A DNA stretch of 64,000 nucleotides from Qipengyuania spongiae (GTDB lineage: Bacteria; Pseudomonadota; Alphaproteobacteria; Sphingomonadales; Sphingomonadaceae): positions 2,242,501 through 2,306,500 of the forward strand of contig NZ_CP092471.1 of NCBI RefSeq assembly GCF_026168555.1, in the 5' to 3' direction. The notes under the pieces were generated by a model. It ran no database searches. It was not told where the DNA came from and saw nothing but the letters and a program-made list of their open reading frames with translations. Numbering within the stretch: the stretch's first letter is position 1; every line of letters starts with the position of its first letter. The translations under genes were made by a program, and so were the position numbers. Positions 1-10,521 of the stretch are shown one piece after another.

Positions 1-1652
<1,652 letters not shown>

Positions 1653-1657
1653 GAAAA

Positions 1658-1684
1658 CGGGCGGAGGCATCGCGCCCCCGCCCG
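1658..1684. terminator. GC-rich hairpin between convergent eno and ribH
   Basis: CGGGCGG at 1658-1664 pairs with CCGCCCG at 1678-1684 around a 13-base loop, in the short gap between two convergent stop codons. There is no clear T-tract on either side, so it may attenuate or protect 3' ends rather than act as a classic intrinsic terminator. Confidence 0.4.
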
Positions 1685-1691
1685 AAACGAC

Positions 1692-2114
1692 CTAGAGAGC
1701 GTATCGCTTGCGGAGGTCGAGCAAGGCGACGGCGGCCCTGGCGGCCTCGCCACCCTTGTTCTTTTGCGCGGGATCGGCGCGGACCAGCGCTTGGTCCTCG
1801 TTCTCGACCGTGATGATCCCGTTGCCGATGGCAATGCCGTCCATCGTCAGTGCCATGATGCCGCGTGCGCTTTCGCCGGCGACGATCTCGAAATGATAGG
1901 TCTCGCCCCGGATCACGATGCCGATCGCGACGAAGCCATCATAGCGGCCGCTCTCGACCGCCAGCGCGATCGCGCCGGGGATTTCCAGCGCGCCAGGCAC
2001 GGTCAGAACCTCGACCGAGTGCCCAGCGTCGGTCAGCGCAGCGCGCGCACCTTCGACCAGCATGTCATTCAGATGATCGTAGAAGCGCGCTTCCACGATG
2101 AGGAAATTCGCCAT
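1692..2114 (-). CDS. ribH: 6,7-dimethyl-8-ribityllumazine synthase
   Basis: Condenses 3,4-dihydroxy-2-butanone 4-phosphate with the ribitylaminouracil intermediate in riboflavin synthesis. The 140-residue product starts [19 protein letters not shown], with the substrate motifs [10 protein letters not shown] and [12 protein letters not shown] typical of the family. The start was chosen where homology begins; the frame is open 22 codons further upstream. It lies four bases behind ribB on the same strand, so the enzyme follows its substrate-supplying enzyme in one transcript. Confidence 0.96.
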   Translation of the reverse strand: MANFLIVEARFYDHLNDMLVEGARAALTDAGHSVEVLTVPGALEIPGAIALAVESGRYDGFVAIGIVIRGETYHFEIVAGESARGIMALTMDGIAIGNGIITVENEDQALVRADPAQKNKGGEAARAAVALLDLRKRYAL

Positions 2115-2118
2115 GGAA

Positions 2119-3363
<1,245 letters not shown>

Positions 3364-3375
3364 TGCGCCCTCGTA

Positions 3376-3420
3376 TCACATTTCAATGTGAGCGCAACGC
3401 ATCGATCACATTGAATGTGG
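3376..3420 (-). promoter_or_regulatory. Two palindromes upstream of ribB, candidate operators
   Basis: TCACATTTCAATGTGA (3376-3391) has 7-base inverted arms around TC. A second copy, TCACATTGAATGTGG (3406-3420), has the same half-sites around one base. Their centres are about 29.5 bp apart, close to three helical turns, and the nearer one ends 13 bp before the ribB ATG. No long FMN-riboswitch-like structure is visible in the 80 bases between ribB and the next gene. Binding by the RibB HTH domain is inference. Confidence 0.55.
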
Positions 3421-3443
3421 AGAGGCCTTAGCGCAGTTCGTGG

Positions 3444-4292
3444 CTACCGCCTGTCGAGCTGCGGCAACGCGCGAATGAAGTTGAGAAGCTCGGTCCGCCG
3501 CTTTTCCTCGACCGCGAACTGATCGTCGACCCCAAGCATCCATTGATGGGACCGCCGGTGCGGTTCGCGGTGAAGGGCATCGAACCGATCCGCCATGGCC
3601 CTTACGTCGTCGCAGTCGCCAGCCAGCCCGGCGTCCACGAGAGCGTCGGCTTCCCGTCGCAACGCTGCGGCGATCTCGCCGATGGCCAGCTCCGGATGGT
3701 ACTGGACGCCCCAGAACACGCCGCGACCATGCCTGATCTCAACCGCCTGTATCGGGGTGATGGCATTGCCCGCGAGCAGCGTGGCGCTCTCGGGAAGCCG
3801 TTCGACCTCATCCGCGTGCAGGGCCGGTGCGTCCCAGACGGCGGGCCGACCCTCCAGCAGCGGATGGCCTATTCCTTCGCTCGTCCGGGTTATCCTCCGG
3901 GAAATCCCCGCCTCCAGCCGCTCCGCCATCCTGCGAACCTTACCCCCCGCCGCAGCGACCGCGACCTGCAACCCGGCGCACGAACCGAAGGAAGGCGTTC
4001 CCGTTTTGAATACCGTGCGCATGAACTCCAACTGGCGCCGAACCGGTGGCGTCTCGTTATAGACGTGCATGGGCGACCCGGTGATGAAGACCCCATCGTA
4101 TCGGGCGATCTCCTGCGCGGTAAGGAACGGCGCATCGTCATCCGAGGGGCGCGCGATGTCGACCCGGCAGTCCGGAACCAGTTGCGCCAGCGTGGCGGCG
4201 TAGGTCTCGCCCGAGCTCTTTCCCACGTCCTCGCGTCGCTCACGGCGGTGATCCGGAGTTCCGCTTTCCGCAATGAGAAAGAATTGTCGCAT
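3444..4292 (-). CDS. Class I glutamine amidotransferase-like protein (GMP-synthase-like GATase domain)
   Basis: A stand-alone glutamine amidotransferase of 282 residues. The nucleophile elbow FGSCAGLQ places the catalytic Cys at 105. The matching His-x-Glu pair lies in GVQYHPEL (His199, Glu201). An oxyanion-type GSPMHVYN segment precedes it. No synthetase domain is fused, so the acceptor substrate is unknown; such proteins are often annotated as GMP-synthase-like or as gamma-glutamyl hydrolases. The gene follows a 132-base gap from the island boundary and is the last native gene before it. Confidence 0.85.
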   Translation of the reverse strand: MRQFFLIAESGTPDHRRERREDVGKSSGETYAATLAQLVPDCRVDIARPSDDDAPFLTAQEIARYDGVFITGSPMHVYNETPPVRRQLEFMRTVFKTGTPSFGSCAGLQVAVAAAGGKVRRMAERLEAGISRRITRTSEGIGHPLLEGRPAVWDAPALHADEVERLPESATLLAGNAITPIQAVEIRHGRGVFWGVQYHPELAIGEIAAALRREADALVDAGLAGDCDDVRAMADRFDALHREPHRRSHQWMLGVDDQFAVEEKRRTELLNFIRALPQLDRR

Positions 4293-4424
4293 GCGTCTCC
4301 TGAGGATCGTGTCGCCGACCGCGTCGTTCGCCCCGGTCTAACGGCCGTGAATGAACGGACGCAGAAGAACGCCGCATAGCAAACAAGCAATCGGATCAAA
4401 GTCGCGATGTGATGTGTGTAAAGG

Positions 4425-4471
4425 TGGTGGACGCACTAGGGCTCGAACCTAGGACCCGCTGATTAAGAGTC
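4425..4471 (-). repeat. att site: displaced 3' half of tRNA-Lys
   Basis: Matches 12244-12290 over 47 bases with two differences, at 4438 and 4450. In the tRNA these are the two partners of one T-stem pair (51-63), so an A-U pair here is a U-A pair in the intact gene. The last 20-21 bases, around the anticodon loop, are identical and are the likely crossover zone. Beyond 4471 the match stops abruptly. Confidence 0.92.
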
Positions 4472-4627
4472 GGGTCAAATGGCAAAACCATGGGCTACGT
4501 TGCTCTGATTCGGAATACTGTAAGATCCTGTAATAGCAGCAGTATCGTGGGAATGTGGTCACGCTCTAGTTGGCGCGTTTACGCCGCATTTCCTTCCCGC
4601 GTGGTTGCTAGGTGGTCGCTAGAATGA

Positions 4628-4655
4628 TTGCGAGACCCTCTTATTTGTGCATAAT
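4628..4655 (+). promoter_or_regulatory. Candidate sigma-70 promoter of the integrase
   Basis: TTGCGA at 4628-4633 and CATAAT at 4650-4655 are separated by 16 bases, 23 bases ahead of the integrase ATG. A weak AGGA ribosome site lies between. Sequence match only. Confidence 0.4.
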
Positions 4656-4678
4656 GGAAACCTAAATAGGAACCCTGA

Positions 4679-5893
4679 ATGCCCAAACTGACCAAGACTT
4701 TTGTCGATTCTTTGGCCATCCCTGAAAGCCAGCCTACATTTGCTTGGGACGATAAAGTGTCGGGATTTGGCATCAAGGTCCTACCCAGCGGCAAGCGAAA
4801 ATATGTCCTAAAGTACCGTACACACGGCGGCAGGTCGGGGCGCCAACGGTGGCTGGCGCTCGGAACGCATGGTCCTGTAACCGCAGATCAGGCAAGAGTT
4901 TTGGCCAAAAGCGCGCTGGCGACTGTGGCGGAGGGCGGGGATCCTCAGGACAATCGCCAAGCTACAGCTACTGCGCCTACGCTGGCTGATGTCTGGAGCA
5001 GATACGAGCGTGATCACCTATGCCTGCGTAAGAAGTCAACGCAGCGGAATTACGAGACAATTTGGCGGGATCGGGTGAAGCCCGCATTCGGTAAGCAACG
5101 CGTTCAAGACATCACTCGAGGCGACGTTGACGCTTTCCACAAGCGACTTTCAAACATCCCTTACCAGGCCAACCGCATTCTGGCCCTACTGTCCAAGCTT
5201 ATGAACTTGGCCGAAGAATGGGAGTGGCGAGAAGGTACCAACCCCTGCCGACACATTAGCAAATTCCGTGAAAAGCCGAGGCAGCGTTTTCTTACGCTGT
5301 CTGAGATTGCAGAGGTGCGTAAAGCATCCGATCGTTTGGCGGCAACTGGAGAGATCACGCAGAGCGCTGCCAATATCCTGGAACTATTGCTTTTGACCGG
5401 TGCCAGGTCCGGTGAACTTGCCAGTGCAAGGTGGGAGTGGGTGGATTGGGATACCCAGGTCATCGCGTTGCCTGACAGCAAGACAGGCGAAAAGACCATT
5501 TACTTGTCAAACTCTGCGATTGAGGTGCTCCGTGAGCAGTACGCGCGATCCCACGATCAGGAGTATATTTATCCTGGCCGATCTGCGGGCAAGCACATCC
5601 ATAACCTCCGCAAGCCTTGGGCACGCATCTGCCAAGAGGCTGGTCTTGAAGGTGTGCGTGTCCATGACCTTAGACATACCGCAGCCAGCCTAGCGCTGGG
5701 ATCAGGAACGAGCCTCGCTATCGTGGGCAGATTATTGGGGCATAGCCAGGTGCAAACGACACTCCGCTACGCGCACCTGGACACAGACCCAGCATTGCAG
5801 GCCGCCAATTCTATTGGCGATAGGATTAGACCTAGCGCGCCCATCGCGCGAGATCATAAGGTAAGCGTTGAGGGCGATCCATCCTCCAGATAG
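4679..5893 (+). CDS. P4-type tyrosine recombinase/integrase
   Basis: Catalyses site-specific insertion and excision of the island at tRNA-Lys. The 404 residues follow the family plan: an N-terminal arm-DNA-binding domain (DUF4102-like, VSGFGIKVLPSGKRKYVLKY), a core-binding SAM-like domain around 105-200, and the catalytic domain. Catalytic residues are visible: Arg in TGARSGEL (about 243), His-x-x-Arg in HDLRHTAAS (about 329-332), a second His in LLGHSQVQTT and the Tyr in LRYAH (about 363). It looks intact. It reads into the island from the displaced att copy. Confidence 0.95.
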   Translation: MPKLTKTFVDSLAIPESQPTFAWDDKVSGFGIKVLPSGKRKYVLKYRTHGGRSGRQRWLALGTHGPVTADQARVLAKSALATVAEGGDPQDNRQATATAPTLADVWSRYERDHLCLRKKSTQRNYETIWRDRVKPAFGKQRVQDITRGDVDAFHKRLSNIPYQANRILALLSKLMNLAEEWEWREGTNPCRHISKFREKPRQRFLTLSEIAEVRKASDRLAATGEITQSAANILELLLLTGARSGELASARWEWVDWDTQVIALPDSKTGEKTIYLSNSAIEVLREQYARSHDQEYIYPGRSAGKHIHNLRKPWARICQEAGLEGVRVHDLRHTAASLALGSGTSLAIVGRLLGHSQVQTTLRYAHLDTDPALQAANSIGDRIRPSAPIARDHKVSVEGDPSSR

Positions 5894-6055
5894 AATTGGC
5901 CGTATCTGCAAGGTGTTGCGACGCGTGATGTTGCGCTAGGCGCGGTCGGCTGATATCGAACCATATAGCTCGCATTGGGACATCAACCGCACCTTGTCCT
6001 GAGACCCGAACACCCTTCGGCCTGGCTTTCTTCCATGGCGGCCGAGGAGGTTGAG

Positions 6056-7477
6056 ATGTCCGGCGAGACAAATCCATGCATTGTCTACTTGCGTCAGCGA
6101 GAGAGTGATCGACGCGGCAATACGCTTGCGCTCGATCAGCAAACCGTGATTGAAGCTGAGGCCATTCGAAAGGAGGGCTGGACCTTAGTCGGTGGCTTCG
6201 GGGATTCGGAGTTTGCAGACCCATTCTATGGCTGGCTCGAGCCAAGAGAAGGGTGGCAATTGGCGCTGAAGGAGGCAGAGTGTGTGGCGCGTAAGTACAG
6301 GCATTGTACTGTCCTTATACTTCGCTCTGATGGGATCGGCGAAGGCGATCTATTCCTGCCCAAGTGGAAAGCTGCGGACGCCGATGGACCAGTTCAGATT
6401 CGGGTCGCTAGCTTCAGCCTACGTGGCCACGCCATCTCTACGTCACTCCGTAGCGCAAACATTCGGTTCGAGAGGTATTGTGAATTAGAGCGTGCGCGAG
6501 ATGTTGGTTCTGCCATTGATTTGGGACATACCGCCACAAGCGGGAAAATTGTCCTGCGTCGCGATCTGCGCAAGCACTGCATCCGGCTGTATTATGCAAA
6601 CCACTTGGACGAGCCGTTAGAACTTCAGTGGCAGGCCGCTGAAAAGCCACTCCACAGCGATCAGCCTTGGTCCGAGAGCAGTGGTTGGCAGGATTTGACG
6701 GTTCCGCCAAAATCAGGCCTGTGGTTGCAGACCTTTTTCCAGGGTGAGCGCGATCCGGCTGCGTGCCGCTGGCGCTTCCGTGTCGGCAAAGATCGGCAAC
6801 GTAAGGTGGGCAATGTTATCTTTTCACCGATGGACTTTGCTGGCCAATCGCTTTTACTTAGGTGGTCCTCATACGAACCAGAGCCGCTATCCGATTACGA
6901 TTTGAAGTGGGAGGAACGGCCCGCGATCGAGACCAATCGTTTGGTGTTTAAGCCCTGGGAGGCAGTCGATCACATCGCTTTCGAACGCCATTGCAATACG
7001 CCAGAGGTCATGCGCTTTCTTGGCGGCGTACAGTCTCCTATGGAGTTTATGCGGGATATTGAACTGTTTCGTTCCGCTGGAAAGAAGGGACCAACGTACT
7101 GGGCCTTGCAACGAAGGGTAGATGGCGAATTGCTGGGGTTCTGTGGCCTATTGCTGGTCGAAGAGGCCGGATCACCCGTCGAAGGCGAATGGGAGATTGG
7201 ATGGCGGATAAGGCAGGATGCTTGGCGCAACGGTTACGCCTACGAAGCCGCTGCTGCGGTATTAAAGTCCGCGTTTGATGAATGGGAGGTTGAAAAAGTT
7301 GTATGCCGGATCGACAGGCGAAATCACGCGAGCCTGAGGGTCGCTGAGAAGCTTGGTATGACCGAAAACACTCATCTCCGACATAAATCCGGAGAAGAAG
7401 ACCAGGAGCTGCTCGTCTACGAGATGGGCTGGCATAGATTTTGGGCGACTGGCATGACTTCTGCCGCCTTAGATTGA
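6056..7477 (+). CDS. Fusion protein: resolvase-like N-terminal domain, unknown middle domain, C-terminal GNAT acetyltransferase
   Basis: Function unknown; 473 residues. Residues 1-105 have the pattern of a serine-resolvase catalytic fold (IVYLRQRESD, LALDQQ, REGWQLALKEA, VLILRSDGIGEGD), but the usual Tyr-x-Arg-x-Ser and Asp-Arg-Leu-x-Arg motifs are not kept, so recombinase activity is doubtful. About 160-285 is probably a beta-rich domain. About 290-465 is a RimJ/RimL-type GNAT domain (TNRLVFKPW, EWEIGWRIRQDAWRNGYAYEA, NHASLRVAEKLGM). The start is set by a perfect AGGAGG six bases before this ATG; the frame is open upstream. Island gene. Confidence 0.75.
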   Translation: MSGETNPCIVYLRQRESDRRGNTLALDQQTVIEAEAIRKEGWTLVGGFGDSEFADPFYGWLEPREGWQLALKEAECVARKYRHCTVLILRSDGIGEGDLFLPKWKAADADGPVQIRVASFSLRGHAISTSLRSANIRFERYCELERARDVGSAIDLGHTATSGKIVLRRDLRKHCIRLYYANHLDEPLELQWQAAEKPLHSDQPWSESSGWQDLTVPPKSGLWLQTFFQGERDPAACRWRFRVGKDRQRKVGNVIFSPMDFAGQSLLLRWSSYEPEPLSDYDLKWEERPAIETNRLVFKPWEAVDHIAFERHCNTPEVMRFLGGVQSPMEFMRDIELFRSAGKKGPTYWALQRRVDGELLGFCGLLLVEEAGSPVEGEWEIGWRIRQDAWRNGYAYEAAAAVLKSAFDEWEVEKVVCRIDRRNHASLRVAEKLGMTENTHLRHKSGEEDQELLVYEMGWHRFWATGMTSAALD

Positions 7478-7504
7478 TTTCTAACATTGCACCTGCTTTG
7501 GTCG

Positions 7505-8125
7505 TCAGATGCTGGAAGTGGATATATCCGTGAATCGGATCGCCGAAGTTTGGTCGAAGACGCTTTCAACAGGAAGATCGGAAAGAAGCAGGCCCTTGAT
7601 TGGGGAAACCACTTCTTTCAACAATGCTTCGCGGTTTTGGATATCCCGTAACAGCACGCTAAAGAACCAGGCCTGTTGATGCCATGGCAGTTCGTTTTGA
7701 TCCCAAACAATGAGCCTGCCGTTTGCGAGCTGGGTGCAATTGTCGCGACTATCTTTGGAGATTAGTTGACCATCCATACCGATGACCACCTGATCGACTC
7801 CCCAGCGATCGCCAAATTTTGGTTCATATGCGCAAGTTAAAATGGCTTTGCGGGCTTGGGGCCAGCTGGTTGGACTCTCAGGTCGAGCGAGATCGAAAAC
7901 GAACAACAGCTGGCTCGGCAGACGTTGACCTTTTACGGCTTTAGTAACTTCGAAGTGAAATCCAGTGCGCCGGCCTGCCCAATCATCCTCCAAGCCTTCC
8001 TCCGTCCAATCACACAACACTAGATCCGGTGAAAAAGCATCCGGGAGCGTAGCAACAAGACGATAGATTTCGGCCCAGATAATTTCGGTGGAGGCTACGG
8101 CATTGAAGATGGGATCGGCTGTCAT
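7505..8125 (-). CDS. Unknown island protein, second gene of a coupled pair
   Basis: I do not recognise this 206-residue protein. It is Trp-rich and soluble, with segments such as IWAEIYRLVATLPDAF and WHQQAWFFSVLLRDIQNREA and no signal peptide or membrane segment. Its ATG overlaps the stop of the upstream nuclease-like gene as ATGA (8122-8125), so the two are translated together and probably act together. It converges with the GNAT fusion gene across 27 bases. It could be an immunity, specificity or effector partner; the sequence does not say which. Confidence 0.7.
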   Translation of the reverse strand: MTADPIFNAVASTEIIWAEIYRLVATLPDAFSPDLVLCDWTEEGLEDDWAGRRTGFHFEVTKAVKGQRLPSQLLFVFDLARPESPTSWPQARKAILTCAYEPKFGDRWGVDQVVIGMDGQLISKDSRDNCTQLANGRLIVWDQNELPWHQQAWFFSVLLRDIQNREALLKEVVSPIKGLLLSDLPVESVFDQTSAIRFTDISTSSI

Positions 8126-8808
8126 TTAGGCTCATTCCAAAAGAAGGTTTGCTTCGCTGGCGGTACATAAGCTTCTAGATTGAAGCCCTGAAATTCCATT
8201 TGTTTCGCAAGCTCCAGGAACTCGCCAATTAATTCTCCCCACCTTCCCTCAGCAGAAACTGGATTGCGTTTAGCCAACAATCTCGCCGCACCATGCACTT
8301 GCACCCATGATCGCTCTACGATGTTAGATGGCTTGGTACGAAGCCTGTGTTTGGTGATTGCGAGCATAACCAGCGCTGCATTAGGAAACTCCTTGGCCAT
8401 TGCTCGACGTTGGCGATCAATTTCCGTCTGGATGTGCTCGTTGCTCACTTTCCAGTCCCATTTCACCTCGCCAACGAGGATGACCGGATCGTCCACTGCA
8501 AAGTCAAATCGTATGTAAAAGTCCGGCTCACATCTAGTCGCCTTCTTTCCACTGCCCCACGATCTATCGCGCAGCCCTTCTGGCCATAGCTTGATGTCAT
8601 GAGACATGGGTCTGCGACCATTGAATGCCCGGGAAAGCGGTGCGCCTATTATTTCGAGTGCAATGGTTGCGGCCGCGTCAACACCCATGAATGCCAGGGG
8701 GCTGAACACCATAGATGTGACGCCGTCTTCATCTTTGCCTATTTTGTGATCGCTCTTCGCGCTTAACAAAACGCGACGGACGTTCTTACGGTTAAAGGCA
8801 TGTAGCAT
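8122..8808 (-). CDS. PD-(D/E)XK nuclease-like protein, first gene of a coupled pair
   Basis: A 228-residue protein with a likely restriction-endonuclease fold. EPDFYIRF supplies the PD aspartate (Asp96). VILVGEVKW gives the E-x-K pair (Glu114, Lys116), and Gln residues follow in the next helix (IQTEIDRQRR). N- and C-terminal flanks are unfamiliar. It is first in a two-gene operon joined by ATGA. A 6-base inverted repeat lies about 22 bases before its start. Nuclease activity is inferred from motifs only; the cellular target is unknown. Confidence 0.72.
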   Translation of the reverse strand: MLHAFNRKNVRRVLLSAKSDHKIGKDEDGVTSMVFSPLAFMGVDAAATIALEIIGAPLSRAFNGRRPMSHDIKLWPEGLRDRSWGSGKKATRCEPDFYIRFDFAVDDPVILVGEVKWDWKVSNEHIQTEIDRQRRAMAKEFPNAALVMLAITKHRLRTKPSNIVERSWVQVHGAARLLAKRNPVSAEGRWGELIGEFLELAKQMEFQGFNLEAYVPPAKQTFFWNEPK

Positions 8809-8829
8809 CCGTCGACGCTAAAGCAGTAA

Positions 8830-8844
8830 GATGACGAAGTCATC
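8830..8844. promoter_or_regulatory. Short perfect inverted repeat upstream of the nuclease-like operon
   Basis: GATGAC-GAA-GTCATC, 6-base arms with a 3-base centre, lying in the likely promoter/leader region of the 8808 start. It could be an operator or a small hairpin. The rest of 8845-9014 shows nothing I can assign. Confidence 0.25.
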
Positions 8845-9014
8845 TCTGATGCGCGCCTACCGCGAACCGATAGCGTGAGCAATTTTGCAGTACGCACCGA
8901 TGGCTTAAACGTTGTGTTTGGCGGGCTTGTTCTCAGGTGCGGTCTTTGAGCAAAACGTGGTAGTTTGTAGTTTTCACTATATCGCAGGGCTCAATTAAAA
9001 ATGTTCGGCGGTCA

Positions 9015-9203
9015 TCATCGCAGACCGGCGGTGAAAGAGACGAAGTCGAACCATTCCGCGTCCTCCTTAGTGGCAAACTCCAGCTCTCTGAAGATAGAAT
9101 TATGGAAGCTACATATTGGCGCTGGTGCTGCGCTCGCCTGTATCATCTTATCGATAAACGACCCATGTTCGGCTGCGATGCGCCTATAAAATTCAGTCCT
9201 CAC
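9015..9203 (-). CDS. Small protein of unknown function (62 aa)
   Basis: A 62-residue frame begins at a GTG with GGAGG six bases upstream, a stronger start signal than most genes here. The product (RTEFYRRIAAEHGSFID near the start, FRELEFATKEDAEWFDFV near the end) has the mixed helical composition of a real protein and no membrane segment. I do not recognise it. It stands alone between the nuclease-like operon and the next nuclease-like gene. A remnant of a longer gene is possible. About 250 bases upstream of it (9204-9450) show no gene. Confidence 0.45.
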   Translation of the reverse strand: MRTEFYRRIAAEHGSFIDKMIQASAAPAPICSFHNSIFRELEFATKEDAEWFDFVSFTAGLR

Positions 9204-9450
9204 ATTACGCCTCCGCTGACCGAGTAGAACCGAGCTTTCGCTCGGAAGCACGGACGCTCGATGCGCTCCAGGTCACGCCTCCGATTTGACCCTCCGCGTC
9301 TCCTTCAGTCGTTCTTCTTTAGCTGTACCGCATGGTAAGCCCACCGCCGAGAGCTGATAATCTGCTCGCGATCCTTATAGGTAGATTTGCTCGATCCGTT
9401 CCAATGAAAGGCGAAGCAGACTAGCCTGTCCAAACAGACGGGAGAAACAC

Positions 9451-10521
9451 ATGGGTTCGGAAGATGGCTTTGGATCTTACTTGGCGAATGTTCAGGAGCG
9501 CGACATCGATCTCCTGCTCATGGAAGAGTTCCACGTCAGTCCAGACTTTGTCGGCTGGTTCAGCAGGCGAGTGGGCACGGCCGAAGGACAATTCGACGGC
9601 GCCTGGCATAGCGTTACAGATGCAGATGGCGAGACTGACCTGCTTCTACGGGTAAGCGAGGGGAGCGGCCGAATCGGCATCCTCATCGAGAACAAGGTTT
9701 CCGCTCCGGAGCAAATTCTCCAGGATGAACGGTACCACCTGCGGGCCGCAAGGGCGCAGAACGCTGGACGATTTCACCGCTTCGTAGTCTGCATATGTGC
9801 TCCGCGCGCTTATCTCGACGGCCTTTCGGCGGCCTCGGCTTACCAAGCGCAGGTTGCGTACGAGGAAATTGCCGAGTGGTTTGCGAGCAAGGATGATGCC
9901 CGATCCCGCTGGAGGTGTGCGATCATGAACGAAGCTATCGTTCAGGGTCGCCGCGGGTATCGCATGATCGTGAACGAAACAGTTTCCCAGTTTCATCAGG
10001 AGTTTTGGGGCTACGTGCAGGGGCAGCACCCAGAACTCCTGATGCGCCGACCCACTCCGAAGGGGAACAAATCGAATTGGATCATCTTCAAAGGTGTCGG
10101 ATTCCCGAAAGGTGTAGGATTCCATGTGAAGATGGACCAGCGAACGGTTGAACTCGGGTTTGTCGGCAGGACAGTCGCTGAGTTACGAGGCGCGCTTCCC
10201 GCCTTACCTACTGACATTCGAACGGTGCAGAAAGGAGGGACGGCTGCCTTGGCGATTTCCACGCCCTTTTTAGATCGGACGAAGAAGCTCAAACTGCAGG
10301 AGGAGGCGCTGGTGGCGACCATGCAAGCGGTTGCTCGGCTGTATCCCTTCTCGTCGCCGCCAAACCTGGCGGTTTGTGTCTTTTCCTCTGAGATGGTTAA
10401 AAATGGTGCAGTGTCGGTCAATATTCCGCTCAGCCATTTCATGGATGCCGCTGTAGCACCTTCGAGCTCGCAATCTTCGCAGGATGTGACGATCCGTAAA
10501 TCGTCGACGTATCTTGAGTAG
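9451..10521 (+). CDS. PD-(D/E)XK nuclease-like protein, 3' end probably fused to antisense of a neighbour
   Basis: A 356-residue protein. DADGETDLLLRV supplies Asp63, and GRIGILIENKVSAPEQ supplies Glu80-x-Lys82, followed by a Gln/Arg-rich helix (QDERYHLRAARAQ): the PD-(D/E)XK pattern seen in several nuclease-like families. The start has GGGAG and good spacing. The last roughly 55 residues, after YPFSSPP, lie antisense to the conserved YVDD region of the opposing reverse transcriptase and end in low-complexity SSSQSSQ. That tail is probably not native and reflects a deletion that joined the two 3' ends. Island gene, role unknown. Confidence 0.72.
   Translation: MGSEDGFGSYLANVQERDIDLLLMEEFHVSPDFVGWFSRRVGTAEGQFDGAWHSVTDADGETDLLLRVSEGSGRIGILIENKVSAPEQILQDERYHLRAARAQNAGRFHRFVVCICAPRAYLDGLSAASAYQAQVAYEEIAEWFASKDDARSRWRCAIMNEAIVQGRRGYRMIVNETVSQFHQEFWGYVQGQHPELLMRRPTPKGNKSNWIIFKGVGFPKGVGFHVKMDQRTVELGFVGRTVAELRGALPALPTDIRTVQKGGTAALAISTPFLDRTKKLKLQEEALVATMQAVARLYPFSSPPNLAVCVFSSEMVKNGAVSVNIPLSHFMDAAVAPSSSQSSQDVTIRKSSTYLE

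Noticed and set aside
3364..3443. FMN riboswitch upstream of ribB
   Set aside because: Only about 80 bases separate the genes and no conserved multi-stem FMN element is visible; two short palindromes fill the space instead.
10011..10340. Treating the last 110 residues of the reverse transcriptase frame as a C-terminal domain
   Set aside because: This stretch is the antisense of well-formed nuclease-gene codons, is Ser/Pro/Cys-rich and shows no RT thumb features.
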